A stretch of DNA of 64,000 nucleotides from an uncultured Hungatella sp. (GCA_910579515.1 CAJTUV010000001.1:127-64126), one strand, 5' to 3'; counted from the stretch's first letter, positions 36,208-46,141 are shown. A program made the numbers and translations. The notes: generated by a model not told the origin, from the sequence alone.

Positions 36208-37440
36208 TTACGATCCCTTCTGTACGCTTTCCCTGTAATGCTTAGGCGTTTTTCCCTGAAACTTTTTAAAGATTCTGGAGTAGTAGTTTGCATCCACAAA
36301 TCCGCAGCGGGCGGCAATCTCGCTGATGGAGAGATTGGTAGAATTTAAAAGAATCAGGGACTGACGGATGCGCGTGGTGTTGATGTAATCTGTGATGGTC
36401 ACGCCTGTCTCTTTTTTAAACAGAGTGGACAAATAGCTTCCTGTGACAGAGCACATGGCGGCCAGGGTATTAAGGGAAAGATCCAAACTGTAATGAAAGT
36501 CTATGTAGTCCAGGCAGGTCTGCACCAGAGAGGAGCAGCCTCGCCTGGAATAATTATTTACCAACATGCAGTATCTGCGTATCATGGTATAGGCCAGGGT
36601 GTCTAACCGTTCCATAGTATAGATGGCTTCAATTTGGATAGCAAACTCTCTGGAGAGATTGTCAATATGTAATGGATGCACATGTCCATTCTGAGCAGCT
36701 TTTCGAAGCAGGGTATTGAAGGTAAACATCAAATTTTTTCTGTCTCTGACAGGGTCGGGAACCCTGGGAAGCAGACGGTATTGAAGAAAATAATGATAGG
36801 TGTTTAAGGCTTCTGGAATATTTCCAGAAGAAACAGCTTTCATCAGGGAATCCTCATGTTGATACCTGGTCTCAATGGCATTTAACGCCACGTCGGGCAT
36901 GTTGGGAATGGAGTAGTCTTCATAGGAATCGGAAAATAACCCAAATTCTGTGTCCCGAACCAGGAGATAGTCAAACGAACCAGGATACAGTCTGGACAGA
37001 AAATAGACCAGCATGTGATTCCAGGAATCAATGGAGCACAAGATAGGAACCTGGTTAAAATATTCCATAAAGTCCTGATGATAGAGAATTGGAATCCTTT
37101 TTTTATCCATCAGCTTTTGAAAGCTCTGCTGGCTGACAGGCCGGAATAAAATGGGGCCGAGACAGAGAATGTTATCTGAAAGTTCAGGATCGGATTCTGG
37201 GGGAAAGCGAAAGAGGGAGTAATAAAGCCCTAAATCGTCTTCATAGAGATAATAAATATTTGGTTTCAACTTTTTTTCAATACATTCAGAGATTCTTTCA
37301 TAGTCAAAAGCAGAGGCCATTTTTCCACGAAATCCATAATCAATCTGAGAGATCTGGTCTTTCATATTTTTAAAAAGGAGAGTCTGAACTCCATTGTGGC
37401 GATATAAAGATACCATAGTCTGAAATAAATCTACCTGCAT
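36208..37440 (-). CDS. AraC-family transcriptional regulator
   Basis: 410 aa: an N-terminal part of about 300 residues without a recognisable cupin motif, and a C-terminal double helix-turn-helix of AraC type (about residues 305-405) with LAAMCSVTGSYLSTLFKKET, ISEIAARCGFVDANYYSRIF and GKTPKHYRE. The start has GGAGG 9 nt upstream. It is divergent from the GH3 gene at 37601. Paired direct repeats in the shared interval make it the likely activator of that gene, responding to a sugar. Confidence 0.9.
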   Translation of the reverse strand: MQVDLFQTMVSLYRHNGVQTLLFKNMKDQISQIDYGFRGKMASAFDYERISECIEKKLKPNIYYLYEDDLGLYYSLFRFPPESDPELSDNILCLGPILFRPVSQQSFQKLMDKKRIPILYHQDFMEYFNQVPILCSIDSWNHMLVYFLSRLYPGSFDYLLVRDTEFGLFSDSYEDYSIPNMPDVALNAIETRYQHEDSLMKAVSSGNIPEALNTYHYFLQYRLLPRVPDPVRDRKNLMFTFNTLLRKAAQNGHVHPLHIDNLSREFAIQIEAIYTMERLDTLAYTMIRRYCMLVNNYSRRGCSSLVQTCLDYIDFHYSLDLSLNTLAAMCSVTGSYLSTLFKKETGVTITDYINTTRIRQSLILLNSTNLSISEIAARCGFVDANYYSRIFKKFQGKTPKHYRESVQKGS

Positions 37441-37505
37441 GAAACTGCCTCCGCATAATTTTTCACAAAAAAAGGATAATCATATTACAAAATCCATTTT
37501 AGCAT

Positions 37506-37565
37506 AAAATAGTCCTGGAATCAATAAAAATAGTCCTAGGGGAATCCGAGATAATTCGATATAAT
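37506..37565 (+). promoter_or_regulatory. direct-repeat activator sites and -10 box upstream of the GH3 gene
   Basis: AAAATAGTCCT occurs twice in the same direction (37506-37516 and 37527-37537), 21 nt apart, two turns of the helix. The second copy abuts the position of the -35 box, which is poor (TAGGGG), while the -10 TATAAT (37560-37565) is perfect. This is the arrangement of an AraC-family activator site. Confidence 0.7.
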
Positions 37566-37600
37566 AATTTTATAAAAAGGTAGAGGAGAAGGAGAGAACT

Positions 37601-39331
37601 ATGGTAAATTTAAAAGAAAAACCGTTCTGCTTAGGGGAAGAGGCGATTCAGTGGGTGGAAGATACCATCGCCGGCATGACGCTGGAGGAAAAAGTTGGAC
37701 AGTTGTTTGTTCAGATGAGAAAAAGTTTGGACGAGGAAGTGATTAAAAATACCTTGTCCAAGTATCATCAGGGTGGTCTGCGTTGGCAGGGCGGAGACAG
37801 AAATCAGGTTTATAACCAGAATAAAACGTATCAGGAGAACTCCAAAATTCCGCTTTTGATTGCCGCAAACTGTGACAACGGAGGAGACGGCTGTCTTTCC
37901 GACGGTACTTTCGTGGCTACGGCCGCCGAGGCGGCGGCAGGGGAAGGGACCAAGACCGCCTATGACATTGGCTATGTGGCAGGCCGCGAGGCTTCCAGCG
38001 TGGGAGTAAACTGGATGTTCAACCCCTGCGCAGATATTTACATGAACTGGAGAAATACCATTGTAAACACCAGAGCTTACGGCGACAATGCAGACAGAGT
38101 AATCGAGAATATCCGAGAGTTTATCAACGGAATCCATCAGAGCAACGTGGCCTGCTGCTGCAAGCACTTCCCAGGCGACGGCGTGGAGGAGAGAGATCAG
38201 CATCTGGTTTTGGGAGTTAATGATTTAAGTGTAGAGGAGTGGGACAAGTCCTTTAGAAAGGTGTATCAGACCATGATCGACGAAGGTTTAGAGAGCATCA
38301 TGGTAGGTCACATCGCTCTTCCTGAGATGAGCAGAAAGCTGCGCCCTGGCATCAAGGACGAAGAGATTATGCCGGCTACTCTTGCACCGGAACTTCTGAC
38401 AGATCTTTTGAGAGAAGAGATGGGATTCAACGGCGTGGTCATCACCGACGCTTCCCACATGGCCGGAATCGCCTGCATGGAAAAGAGATCCATCGCTGTG
38501 CCAAAGGCCATTGCCAGCGGCTGCGACATGTTCCTGTTCAGCAACGACATGGAGGAAGACTTTGGCTACATGAAGGACGGAGTTGAGAATGGAGTTATCA
38601 CAGAGGAGCGGTTAAGCGACGCCCTTCACAGAATTTTAGGCCTGAAAGCAAAGCTGGGTCTGTATAAGAACGCCATTCCTGCCCCGGAACTTAAAGATCA
38701 GGTGATTGGCTGTGAAGAACATTTGGAATTGGCCAAAGAGGCAGCTGACCGCTGCATCACGTTAGTAAAAGATACCAAGCATAATCTGCCTATTGACCCG
38801 ACGCAAAGAAAACGGGCCCGTCTGGTATTTATCCAGTCCACGCCTACTACAAAGGCTTATAAGAGCGATCCGGTGAAGCAGGTGGTTATTGAGGAATTGG
38901 AGAGAGCAGGATTTGACGTAGACGTGGCTCCAAACTTCCATGATTTAGAGGTGGAAAATGGACCCAATCCACAGAACATGATGACAATGATGAACTGTGG
39001 AAGCATGGAGCGTTTCAGAGAAACTTATGACGTGGTGTTCCTGGTACTGAATATCAAGGGATACGCACAGGAGAATCATGTAAGGCTTCGCTGGAGCTGC
39101 AATCACTCCAGTGAGCTTCCTTGGTATGTGACAGAGGTTCCCACTGTAGGAATCAGCTTAAATTATACGAATCACCTCATTGACGTGCCACAGGTTCATG
39201 CCTTTGTTCATGCCTATGGAAGCACTCGTACCAGCATTCGTACGGCCATTGAAAAGATTTGCGGTAAGAGCGAGTTTAAGGGGACGGCAAGCGATACGGT
39301 ATTCTGCGGGAAGTGGGATACCAGGCTGTAA
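37601..39331 (+). CDS. glycoside hydrolase family 3, beta-N-acetylhexosaminidase-like
   Basis: 576 aa, mostly the N-terminal GH3 barrel plus a short C-terminal domain. It shows MTLEEKVGQLF at the start, KHFPGDG, and the nucleophile motif VVITDAS (Asp283). The KHFPGDG with a following H resembles the NagZ branch of GH3, which removes N-acetylglucosamine, but the full catalytic loop Asp-His pair of NagZ is not clearly conserved (ERDQH). There is no signal peptide. It is controlled by its own activator-type promoter and ends at a strong terminator, so it is a single-gene unit. Confidence 0.85.
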   Translation: MVNLKEKPFCLGEEAIQWVEDTIAGMTLEEKVGQLFVQMRKSLDEEVIKNTLSKYHQGGLRWQGGDRNQVYNQNKTYQENSKIPLLIAANCDNGGDGCLSDGTFVATAAEAAAGEGTKTAYDIGYVAGREASSVGVNWMFNPCADIYMNWRNTIVNTRAYGDNADRVIENIREFINGIHQSNVACCCKHFPGDGVEERDQHLVLGVNDLSVEEWDKSFRKVYQTMIDEGLESIMVGHIALPEMSRKLRPGIKDEEIMPATLAPELLTDLLREEMGFNGVVITDASHMAGIACMEKRSIAVPKAIASGCDMFLFSNDMEEDFGYMKDGVENGVITEERLSDALHRILGLKAKLGLYKNAIPAPELKDQVIGCEEHLELAKEAADRCITLVKDTKHNLPIDPTQRKRARLVFIQSTPTTKAYKSDPVKQVVIEELERAGFDVDVAPNFHDLEVENGPNPQNMMTMMNCGSMERFRETYDVVFLVLNIKGYAQENHVRLRWSCNHSSELPWYVTEVPTVGISLNYTNHLIDVPQVHAFVHAYGSTRTSIRTAIEKICGKSEFKGTASDTVFCGKWDTRL

Positions 39332-39398
39332 GGACATGGCTGTCTGAACGGCGGCTAAAATGAAATAGAGCAGCTTCTATACAGGGGGCAGAAAAAAG

Positions 39399-39434
39399 CG
39401 AGTAGGAAACAACGTGTTTCTTACTCGTTTTTTC
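39399..39434 (+). terminator. terminator of the second GH3 gene
   Basis: A 13-bp stem pairs CGAGTAGGAAACA (39399-39411) with TGTTTCTTACTCG (39415-39427) around a 3-nt loop, followed by seven Ts. The 270-base interval 39332-39600 holds this and the next promoter only. Confidence 0.9.
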
Positions 39435-39517
39435 TTGCAATTCAATGTGAATTTTATTGTAAAGACAGGTGTTTTTTGCTGCGGTTCTCAGTCTATTGCC
39501 AATCCAATAATGCAAGG

Positions 39518-39546
39518 TTTGCAAATATGAAAAAATGTGGTACAAT
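39518..39546 (+). promoter_or_regulatory. promoter of the lipoprotein gene
   Basis: -35 TTTGCA (39518-39523), 17-nt spacer, -10 TACAAT (39541-39546), 54 nt before the start codon. TTGCAA one base on gives a 16-nt spacer. Confidence 0.6.
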
Positions 39547-39600
39547 ACACTCAGAATACTATGCAAGTCCAAAAATCATATAGGAACAAAGGATTAAGAC

Positions 39601-40947
39601 ATGAGAAAGAGAATTGGAATCGGATTTTTATTTCTGGTGCTTTTATGTGGCTGCAAACAGTACGACAGGGTAGATATGACGGCGACTACGCCGGCGCCAG
39701 TGGTGGTAAGACCAGGAAAGGACGAAGAGAGTCAGGAGGAGTCCACAGAGCCTTCCACAGAAGAGATTACGGAGCCGGAAACGGAAGCCTTAGAACCTGT
39801 GAAAGTCCCTACAAAGGTGAAAGGGATTTATCTGTCCGCATATGTGGCAGGAACAGAATCTATGATTGACAGTATTCTGGAACAGATTGACCAGACAGAG
39901 ATTAACGCGGTGGTCATAGACGTTAAGGATGATAACGGGCGGATTACCTTCCGCATGAATACGCCTATGGTACAGGAAATCGGAGCGGTGAAGGCATTTA
40001 TTCCTGACATCCAGAGCCTTATGAAAAAGCTGAAGGAGAGAAATATCTATACCATTGCCAGAGTGGTGGCCTTCAGAGACCCTTATTTGCCAGAGAAAAA
40101 GCCGGATCTGGCTTTAAAACTGCCAGATGGCAGCACTTATCGGGACAACAAAGGACTGGCTTGGGTGAACCCGTATAAGAAAGAGACTTGGGATTATCTG
40201 GTAGAGGTTGGGATTGGAGCTCACGAGGCAGGATTTGATGAGGTCCAGTTTGACTATATCCGTTTTTCCACAGAGAAGGGCGTCAACAATGTGGTATATG
40301 ACGAGGCAGATACCAAGGGACGAGGCAGAACTGAGATCATCACAGAGTTTATAGAATATGCCAATAAGCAGCTGAGCCAGGAAGGGCTTTACGTATCCGC
40401 GGATGTGTTCGGCGCCATTATCGGCGGCGGCGTGGACTCCCAGACGGTAGGCCAGTCTTATGGGGATATGGCAAACCACTTAGATTATATCTGCCCTATG
40501 ATTTATCCTTCCCACTATGGGGATGGAAACTTTGGAATCGAGCATCCGGATATGCAGCCCTATGACACCATTTTAGCTGCACTGCAGGGTTCCAGAAGGG
40601 ATTTACAAGAGCATAGTATCAACGGCGGGGAGCAGGCAGTGGTGCGGCCATGGCTTCAGGATTTTACGGCGTCTTATTTAAAGCACTATATTAAGTATGA
40701 GGACAAGCAGGTCAGAGAGCAGATTCAGGCTGTTTATGATGCAGGGTATGACGAGTGGCTTTTGTGGAGCGCATCCTGTAAATATCACTGGGGCGCTTTA
40801 AGGACTCAGGCAGAGGCCGAATCAGAAAAACAGAGTGTGGAAGAGTCCAGGGCCGCCATGCCTGTGACAGAACCAGAGACTTCGCCGCTTAAGCCGGAGA
40901 TTTCTCTTGAGGATGCAGAAGTTTCCTTCCATAAGCCTGCGGCATAG
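39601..40947 (+). CDS. lipoprotein with putative glycoside hydrolase domain (DUF4015)
   Basis: 448 aa. The N-terminus is a lipoprotein signal, with the LCGC lipobox giving Cys18 as lipidated residue, so the protein sits on the outer face of the membrane. A low-complexity Thr/Glu/Pro linker follows (to about 75). Residues about 80-400 match the putative glycoside hydrolase family DUF4015: KGIYLSAYVAG, AVVIDVKDDNGRI, VNPYKKETWDYLVEV and DEVQFDYIRF. The fold is a barrel and the substrate has not been shown. It starts the group with the DUF1653 gene 13 nt downstream. Confidence 0.85.
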   Translation: MRKRIGIGFLFLVLLCGCKQYDRVDMTATTPAPVVVRPGKDEESQEESTEPSTEEITEPETEALEPVKVPTKVKGIYLSAYVAGTESMIDSILEQIDQTEINAVVIDVKDDNGRITFRMNTPMVQEIGAVKAFIPDIQSLMKKLKERNIYTIARVVAFRDPYLPEKKPDLALKLPDGSTYRDNKGLAWVNPYKKETWDYLVEVGIGAHEAGFDEVQFDYIRFSTEKGVNNVVYDEADTKGRGRTEIITEFIEYANKQLSQEGLYVSADVFGAIIGGGVDSQTVGQSYGDMANHLDYICPMIYPSHYGDGNFGIEHPDMQPYDTILAALQGSRRDLQEHSINGGEQAVVRPWLQDFTASYLKHYIKYEDKQVREQIQAVYDAGYDEWLLWSASCKYHWGALRTQAEAESEKQSVEESRAAMPVTEPETSPLKPEISLEDAEVSFHKPAA

Positions 40948-40959
40948 AAAGGAATAAAA

Positions 40960-41502
40960 ATGGAGAGAATCCCAAAAACGGGAGAATTTTACCGGCATTT
41001 CAAGGATAAACTATACCAGATAGTCGCTGTGGCAAAGCACTCGGAGACAGGAGAAGCTATGGTGGTCTATCAGGCTTTGTATGGAGATTACGGCGTTTTT
41101 GTACGTCCCCTCTCCATGTTTCTCAGTGAAGTGGACCATGAGAAGTATCCAAAAGTGAAGCAGAAGTACCGCTTTGAAAGAGTGGAACTTTCCAAAAAGC
41201 AGACAAATACTGATTTGGCAAAAGACAGAGAAGATTCCCTGCCAGAAGGCGGGAATGAGGAAGAGGTTTTGGAGGAAGCCGGTTTGAGCCCGCTCCTTCT
41301 TCCTTTTGTGGAAGCTCAGGATTACGGACAGAGGCTGGAGATTTTAAACGCAATGAAAGATAAGATCGGGCAGCAGGAGCTGGATATTTTATATGTGGCT
41401 CTGGATTTGCCTGAAAGAGGCGGCGATGTAAAAGAACAGCTGGCGGCTATTGAAAATTATCTGCGGATGCAGAAAAAATTTGACGGAAACCGTCTTCGGT
41501 AA
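40960..41502 (+). CDS. DUF1653 domain protein
   Basis: 180 aa. The first 70 residues form the DUF1653 domain (GEFYRHFKDKLYQIVAVAKHSETGE, VVYQALYGDYGVFVRPLSMF), a small beta-barrel of unknown function. The rest is a helical acidic extension. It lies 13 nt after the lipoprotein gene and 13 nt before uvrC, and probably shares their transcript. No enzymatic role can be read. Confidence 0.82.
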   Translation: MERIPKTGEFYRHFKDKLYQIVAVAKHSETGEAMVVYQALYGDYGVFVRPLSMFLSEVDHEKYPKVKQKYRFERVELSKKQTNTDLAKDREDSLPEGGNEEEVLEEAGLSPLLLPFVEAQDYGQRLEILNAMKDKIGQQELDILYVALDLPERGGDVKEQLAAIENYLRMQKKFDGNRLR

Positions 41503-41515
41503 GGAGACTAAAGGC

Positions 41516-43372
41516 ATGTTTGATATTGAGGAGGAGTTAAAAAAACTGCCAGCCCAGCCGGGCGTCTATCTTATGCATGATGCCAAGGATGAAATCATAT
41601 ATGTAGGAAAGGCCATCAGCTTAAAAAATCGGGTGCGGCAGTATTTTCAAAGCAGCAGGAACAAGACGGCAAAGATTGAGCAGATGGTGTCCAGAATCGC
41701 CAGGTTTGAATATATCATTACAGATTCAGAACTGGAAGCTCTGGTTTTGGAATGCAATCTCATTAAGGAGCACAGGCCCAGATACAATACTATGCTAAAG
41801 GACGACAAGGCGTATCCATATATTATGGTGACAGTGTCTGAAGCGTTCCCAAGGATTTTGTTTGCCAGAACTATGAAAAAAGATAAAAATAAATATTTCG
41901 GCCCCTATACCAGCGCAGGGGCAGTGAAAGATACCATTGATTTGATTCACAAATTATACCAGATTCGGACCTGTAACCGCAATCTTCCCAGAGACGTTGG
42001 AAAAGAAAGACCGTGTCTGAATTATCACATCAAGCAGTGTGCGGCCCCCTGTCAGGGGTTTATCACCAAAGAACAATATGATTCCTCTATCAGTCAGGCC
42101 CTGGATTTTTTGAATGGGCGGTATGAAGGGATTTTAAAGATGCTGGAGGAGAAGATGCAAAAATCCTCAGAGCGGATGGACTTTGAGAAAGCCATTGAGT
42201 ATCGGGAACTTTTATCCAGCGTAAAAAAAGTGGCTCAGAAACAGAAGATTACCAGCGGCAATATGGGAGACAGGGATATTATCGCTATGGCTAAGGACGA
42301 GACCGATGCAGTGGTTCAGGTCTTTTTTGTTCGAGAGGGGAAACTGATCGGACGAGACCATTTTCATGTGACTGTGGGAGCTGAAGAGAATCCGGCCCAA
42401 ATACTCACCAGCTTTGTAAAGCAGTTTTATTCCGGCACGCCGTTTATTCCGAGGGAGCTGTGGATTCAGACGGAACTGGAGGAAAAGGAGATTATTGAGA
42501 AGTGGCTGGAAATGAAACGGGGCCAGAAGGTAAAGCTTGTGGTTCCCAGAAAGGGTCAGAAGGAACGTCTTGTGGAGCTGGCAGAGAAGAATGCCGCGTT
42601 AGTTCTCTCCCAGGATAAAGAGAAAATCAAGAGGGAGGAGCTAAGGACCATCGGCGCCATGAATCAGGTGGGAGATTTGATTGGGTTAAGCAGGATACGG
42701 CGGATTGAGGCTTTCGATATTTCCAATACCAGCGGGCTGGAATCTGTAGGTTCTATGATCGTTTATGAAGACGGAAAGCCCAAGCGAAGCGATTACCGGA
42801 AATTTAAGATTCAGACCGTAAAGGGACCTAACGACTACGCTTCCATGAAGGAGGTTTTATCCAGGCGATTCAGTCACGGGCTGGAAGAGGCCAAAAGCCT
42901 GGAGGAAAAAGGAGTGGATCAGGTATTTGGAAGTTTTACCAGGTTTCCGGACTTGATTATGATGGACGGGGGACGAGGACAGGTGAACATCGCTTTAGAA
43001 GTTCTAAATGAGTTAAAACTTGAAATTCCGGTCTGCGGCATGGTAAAGGACGACAATCACAGAACCAGAGGGCTCTATTATAACAATGTGGAAGTTCCTA
43101 TTGACAAGCATTCGGAAGGGTTTAGGCTGATTACCAGAATCCAGGACGAGGCCCACCGCTTTGCCATTGAATACCACAGAAGCCTGCGGGTGAAGGGCCA
43201 GGTAAAATCAGTTTTGGATGATATTCCAGATATTGGTCCTGCCAGAAGAAAGGCCCTGATGAAACAATTTAAATCATTAGAAGCAGTAAAGGAGGCTACC
43301 ATAGAGGAACTGGAAGCGGCTCCGGGCATGAATCGAAAAGCGGCTCAGAGTGTATACCAGTTTTTTCGATGA
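41516..43372 (+). CDS. uvrC: excinuclease ABC subunit C
   Basis: 618 aa, full length. It makes the dual incision around DNA lesions after UvrA/UvrB. In order: GIY-YIG nuclease (PGVYLMHDAKDEIIYVGKA), a Cys-rich patch, a UVR segment that binds UvrB (about 200-240), the RNase H-like endonuclease, and helix-hairpin-helix motifs at the end (DDIPDIGPARRKALM). The start at 41516 follows TAAGGAG; the longer frame back to 41450 runs into the previous gene. Confidence 0.96.
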   Translation: MFDIEEELKKLPAQPGVYLMHDAKDEIIYVGKAISLKNRVRQYFQSSRNKTAKIEQMVSRIARFEYIITDSELEALVLECNLIKEHRPRYNTMLKDDKAYPYIMVTVSEAFPRILFARTMKKDKNKYFGPYTSAGAVKDTIDLIHKLYQIRTCNRNLPRDVGKERPCLNYHIKQCAAPCQGFITKEQYDSSISQALDFLNGRYEGILKMLEEKMQKSSERMDFEKAIEYRELLSSVKKVAQKQKITSGNMGDRDIIAMAKDETDAVVQVFFVREGKLIGRDHFHVTVGAEENPAQILTSFVKQFYSGTPFIPRELWIQTELEEKEIIEKWLEMKRGQKVKLVVPRKGQKERLVELAEKNAALVLSQDKEKIKREELRTIGAMNQVGDLIGLSRIRRIEAFDISNTSGLESVGSMIVYEDGKPKRSDYRKFKIQTVKGPNDYASMKEVLSRRFSHGLEEAKSLEEKGVDQVFGSFTRFPDLIMMDGGRGQVNIALEVLNELKLEIPVCGMVKDDNHRTRGLYYNNVEVPIDKHSEGFRLITRIQDEAHRFAIEYHRSLRVKGQVKSVLDDIPDIGPARRKALMKQFKSLEAVKEATIEELEAAPGMNRKAAQSVYQFFR

Positions 43373-43408
43373 AAGAGGGTTACTATGAATAAAAAGGAGA
43401 ATCAGGCT

Positions 43409-44353
43409 ATGTACGGCGTAACCATTCAGGAATTGATTGACAAGATGAAGCTTAAGAATATGACACCAGAGATTGACGTAGAGAAAGCAGTTTTGACCCA
43501 TCCTGATGTAAACCGTCCGGCATTGCAGCTTGCTGGATTTTTTGACCATTTTGATAAAGACAGGGTTCAAATCGTCGGTTATGTGGAACAGGAATATATC
43601 CGCCAGATGGATGTGGAGAAAAAGCACGAGATTTATGATAAACTGCTGGAAGCCAAGATTCCCTGTTTGGTATACAGCAGAGGCCAGATGCCCGATGTGG
43701 ATATGCTGGAGCGCTGTAATTACTATGATGTGCCCTGTCTGGTTTCTGATATGACTACTTCGGATTTGATGGCGGAGATAATCCGGTGGCTGAAAGTGAG
43801 AATGGCTCCCTGTATCACCATCCATGGAGTTTTGGTGGATGTGTTTGGCGAGGGAGTGCTGATTATGGGCGAGAGCGGCATTGGCAAAAGCGAAGCGGCT
43901 TTAGAGCTGATTAAGAGAGGCCACCGTTTGGTTACAGACGACGTGGTGGAAATCCGTAAGGTCAGCGATGTGACGTTGGTAGGAACAGCGCCAGATATCA
44001 CAAAACATTTTATTGAGCTTAGGGGAATCGGAATCATTGACGTAAAGACCTTGTTCGGCGTGGAAAGTGTGAAAAATACTCAGTCCATAGATTTAGTGAT
44101 CAAATTGGAGGAGTGGGACAGAGACAAGGAGTATGACCGTCTGGGACTGGAGGATCAGTATACGGAGTTTTTGGGGAATCAGGTAATCTGCCATTCAATT
44201 CCGATTCGCCCGGGACGGAATCTGGCCATTATCGTGGAGACGGCCGCCGTCAATCACCGTCAGAAGAGCATGGGTTATAATGCGGCTCAGGAACTGTATA
44301 AACGGGTTCAGGCTAATTTGGTAAAGGGAAGGGGTATGAAGCGGGATGAGTGA
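43409..44353 (+). CDS. hprK: HPr kinase/phosphorylase
   Basis: 314 aa from the ATG at 43409, which has AGGAG 9 nt upstream and gives the usual MYGVTIQELIDKM start; an ATG at 43385 (322 aa) is possible. It phosphorylates Ser46 of HPr and Crh and removes the phosphate, and so controls carbon catabolite repression. The Walker A is GESGIGKS (154-161) and the HprK signature LRGIGIIDVKTLFG follows. Its murB neighbour overlaps the stop by 8 nt. A likely target, the HPr-like protein at 47162, is encoded 3 kb downstream. Confidence 0.95.
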   Translation: MYGVTIQELIDKMKLKNMTPEIDVEKAVLTHPDVNRPALQLAGFFDHFDKDRVQIVGYVEQEYIRQMDVEKKHEIYDKLLEAKIPCLVYSRGQMPDVDMLERCNYYDVPCLVSDMTTSDLMAEIIRWLKVRMAPCITIHGVLVDVFGEGVLIMGESGIGKSEAALELIKRGHRLVTDDVVEIRKVSDVTLVGTAPDITKHFIELRGIGIIDVKTLFGVESVKNTQSIDLVIKLEEWDRDKEYDRLGLEDQYTEFLGNQVICHSIPIRPGRNLAIIVETAAVNHRQKSMGYNAAQELYKRVQANLVKGRGMKRDE

Positions 44354-45248
44354 TTTTTGTCAGGAATTGATTGGCGTATTGGGAAAGGACTGTGTGAGAA
44401 AAGAGGAGCCTATGAGAAATCATACGACCTTTCGGATTGGAGGACCGGTCCAGTTCTTTGTGACGCCTGAAAATACCAAAGACCTGACAAGGGGAATTCA
44501 TCTGTGTCAAAAAGCGGGGAAGTCTTATTTTATCCTTGGAAGAGGAAGTAATCTTTTAGTAAGCGATACGGGGTGGCGGGGGGTCGTCATCTCTATGGAA
44601 CATTTGTCAAAAAGCTGCGTTCAGGGAACCAGCATTGTGGCAGGGGCGGGAGCGCCTCTTAGCCGCCTGGCAAGAGAGGCCAGAGAAGCAGGGCTTACAG
44701 GATTGGAGTTTGCCGCCGGAATACCAGGAACTCTTGGCGGCGCTCTGGTGATGAACGCCGGCGCCTATGGTTCTGAAATGAAGGATGTTTTGGCCGTTGC
44801 CACGGTGTTGGCGCCAGACGGCAAAATACATAGAAAAGACAAAAAAGAACTGGAACTGGGGTACCGCACCAGCAGCATTATAAAAAACGGATACGTGGTT
44901 TTAGAGGCGGAGCTGAATCTGAAAGAGGGAGATAAAAACGCCATTGGCCAGCGGATGGAGGATCTGGCCTTTCAGAGGAAGAGCAAGCAGCCTCTGGAAT
45001 ATCCCAGCGCAGGAAGTACGTTTAAGCGGCCCAAGGGGCATTTTGCAGGAAAGCTCATAGACGATGCAGGGCTTCGCGGATTTTCGGTAGGCCAGGCTCA
45101 GGTGTCAGAAAAACACTGTGGATTTGTGATTAATAAAGGCGGCGCCACGGCTGAGGACGTGATGAAACTGTGTGAGGAAGTGAGGCGCAGGGTAAAGGAA
45201 CATTCGGGTGTGGAGCTGGAACCAGAGATAAAAAAGCTGGGACTGTAG
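44346..45248 (+). CDS. murB: UDP-N-acetylmuramate dehydrogenase
   Basis: 300 aa, type II MurB without the extra loop. It reduces UDP-GlcNAc-enolpyruvate to UDP-MurNAc using FAD and NADPH. FAD-binding FILGRGSNLLVSD and GLEFAAGIPGTLGGALVMNAGAYG are intact, as are the catalytic Ser (PSAGSTFKRP) and the terminal Glu (ELEPEIKKLG). The start codon overlaps the end of hprK by 8 nt, so translation is coupled. Confidence 0.95.
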   Translation: MSDFCQELIGVLGKDCVRKEEPMRNHTTFRIGGPVQFFVTPENTKDLTRGIHLCQKAGKSYFILGRGSNLLVSDTGWRGVVISMEHLSKSCVQGTSIVAGAGAPLSRLAREAREAGLTGLEFAAGIPGTLGGALVMNAGAYGSEMKDVLAVATVLAPDGKIHRKDKKELELGYRTSSIIKNGYVVLEAELNLKEGDKNAIGQRMEDLAFQRKSKQPLEYPSAGSTFKRPKGHFAGKLIDDAGLRGFSVGQAQVSEKHCGFVINKGGATAEDVMKLCEEVRRRVKEHSGVELEPEIKKLGL

Positions 45249-45274
45249 CAGTCTGAGACAGGAAGGGATAAAAG

Positions 45275-46141
45275 ATGAAGCTGGTGATTGTGACGGGAAT
45301 GTCTGGGGCGGGAAAAACGGTAGCCCTGAAAATGCTGGAAGATTTAGGGTATTACTGTGTAGATAATCTTCCGATTCCCCTGATTGAAAAATTTACGGAA
45401 CTGACCATCGGAAGTCCTGGGCAGTCCAGCCAGGTCGCATTGGGAATTGATGTGCGCAGCGGCCAGGAATTGTCCCTGCTTACTAAAATTTTGGAGGGCT
45501 GGAAAAATGACGGCATTTCCTTTGAAATACTGTTTCTGGATGCCAGCGACAAGGTTTTGGTCAAACGGTACAAAGAGACCAGAAGAAGTCATCCACTGGC
45601 TGGAATGGGCAGGATTGACAGCGGAATTGCCAAAGAGCGGGAGAAATTAGGGTTTTTAAAGAACCAGGCCGACGTGATTTTGGATACCAGCAAGATGCTG
45701 ACCAAGGAACTGCGCCAGGAACTGGAGAGGATTTTTTTGGAGGATAAAAATTACAGCAATCTGTTTGTGACCGTGTTGTCCTTTGGCTTTAAGTATGGGA
45801 TTCCGGCGGATGCAGATTTGGTATTTGACGTTCGTTTTCTGCCCAATCCTTTCTATGTAGAGGGGCTCAGGTTCAAAACAGGAGAGGACGCAGAGATTCA
45901 GGAATACGTGATGCAGGGTGGTATAGGCAGCGCGTTTCTGGAGAAGCTGTATGACCTTTTAGATTTTCTGATTCCAAATTATGTTCTGGAGGGGAAAAAT
46001 CAGCTTGTCATCGGCATAGGATGTACAGGAGGGAAGCACCGGTCTGTGACGATTGCCAGGGCATTGTATGAACATCTGGCCCAGAAGAAGGAACTGGGAA
46101 TTAAACTGGAACATCGGGATATCGAAAACGATAAGAAATAG
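45275..46141 (+). CDS. rapZ: RapZ/YvcJ-family nucleotide-binding protein
   Basis: 288 aa. It starts with Walker A GMSGAGKTVALKMLEDLG and has the family's C-terminal part GIGCTGGKHRSVTIA. In E. coli RapZ guides RNase E to the small RNA GlmZ; in Firmicutes YvcJ is an ATP/GTP-binding protein connected with competence and cell-wall precursor supply. The order rapZ-whiA-HPr-like matches the Bacillus yvcJ-yvcK-yvcL-crh cluster, except that yvcK (glmR) is missing between rapZ and whiA. Confidence 0.93.
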   Translation: MKLVIVTGMSGAGKTVALKMLEDLGYYCVDNLPIPLIEKFTELTIGSPGQSSQVALGIDVRSGQELSLLTKILEGWKNDGISFEILFLDASDKVLVKRYKETRRSHPLAGMGRIDSGIAKEREKLGFLKNQADVILDTSKMLTKELRQELERIFLEDKNYSNLFVTVLSFGFKYGIPADADLVFDVRFLPNPFYVEGLRFKTGEDAEIQEYVMQGGIGSAFLEKLYDLLDFLIPNYVLEGKNQLVIGIGCTGGKHRSVTIARALYEHLAQKKELGIKLEHRDIENDKK

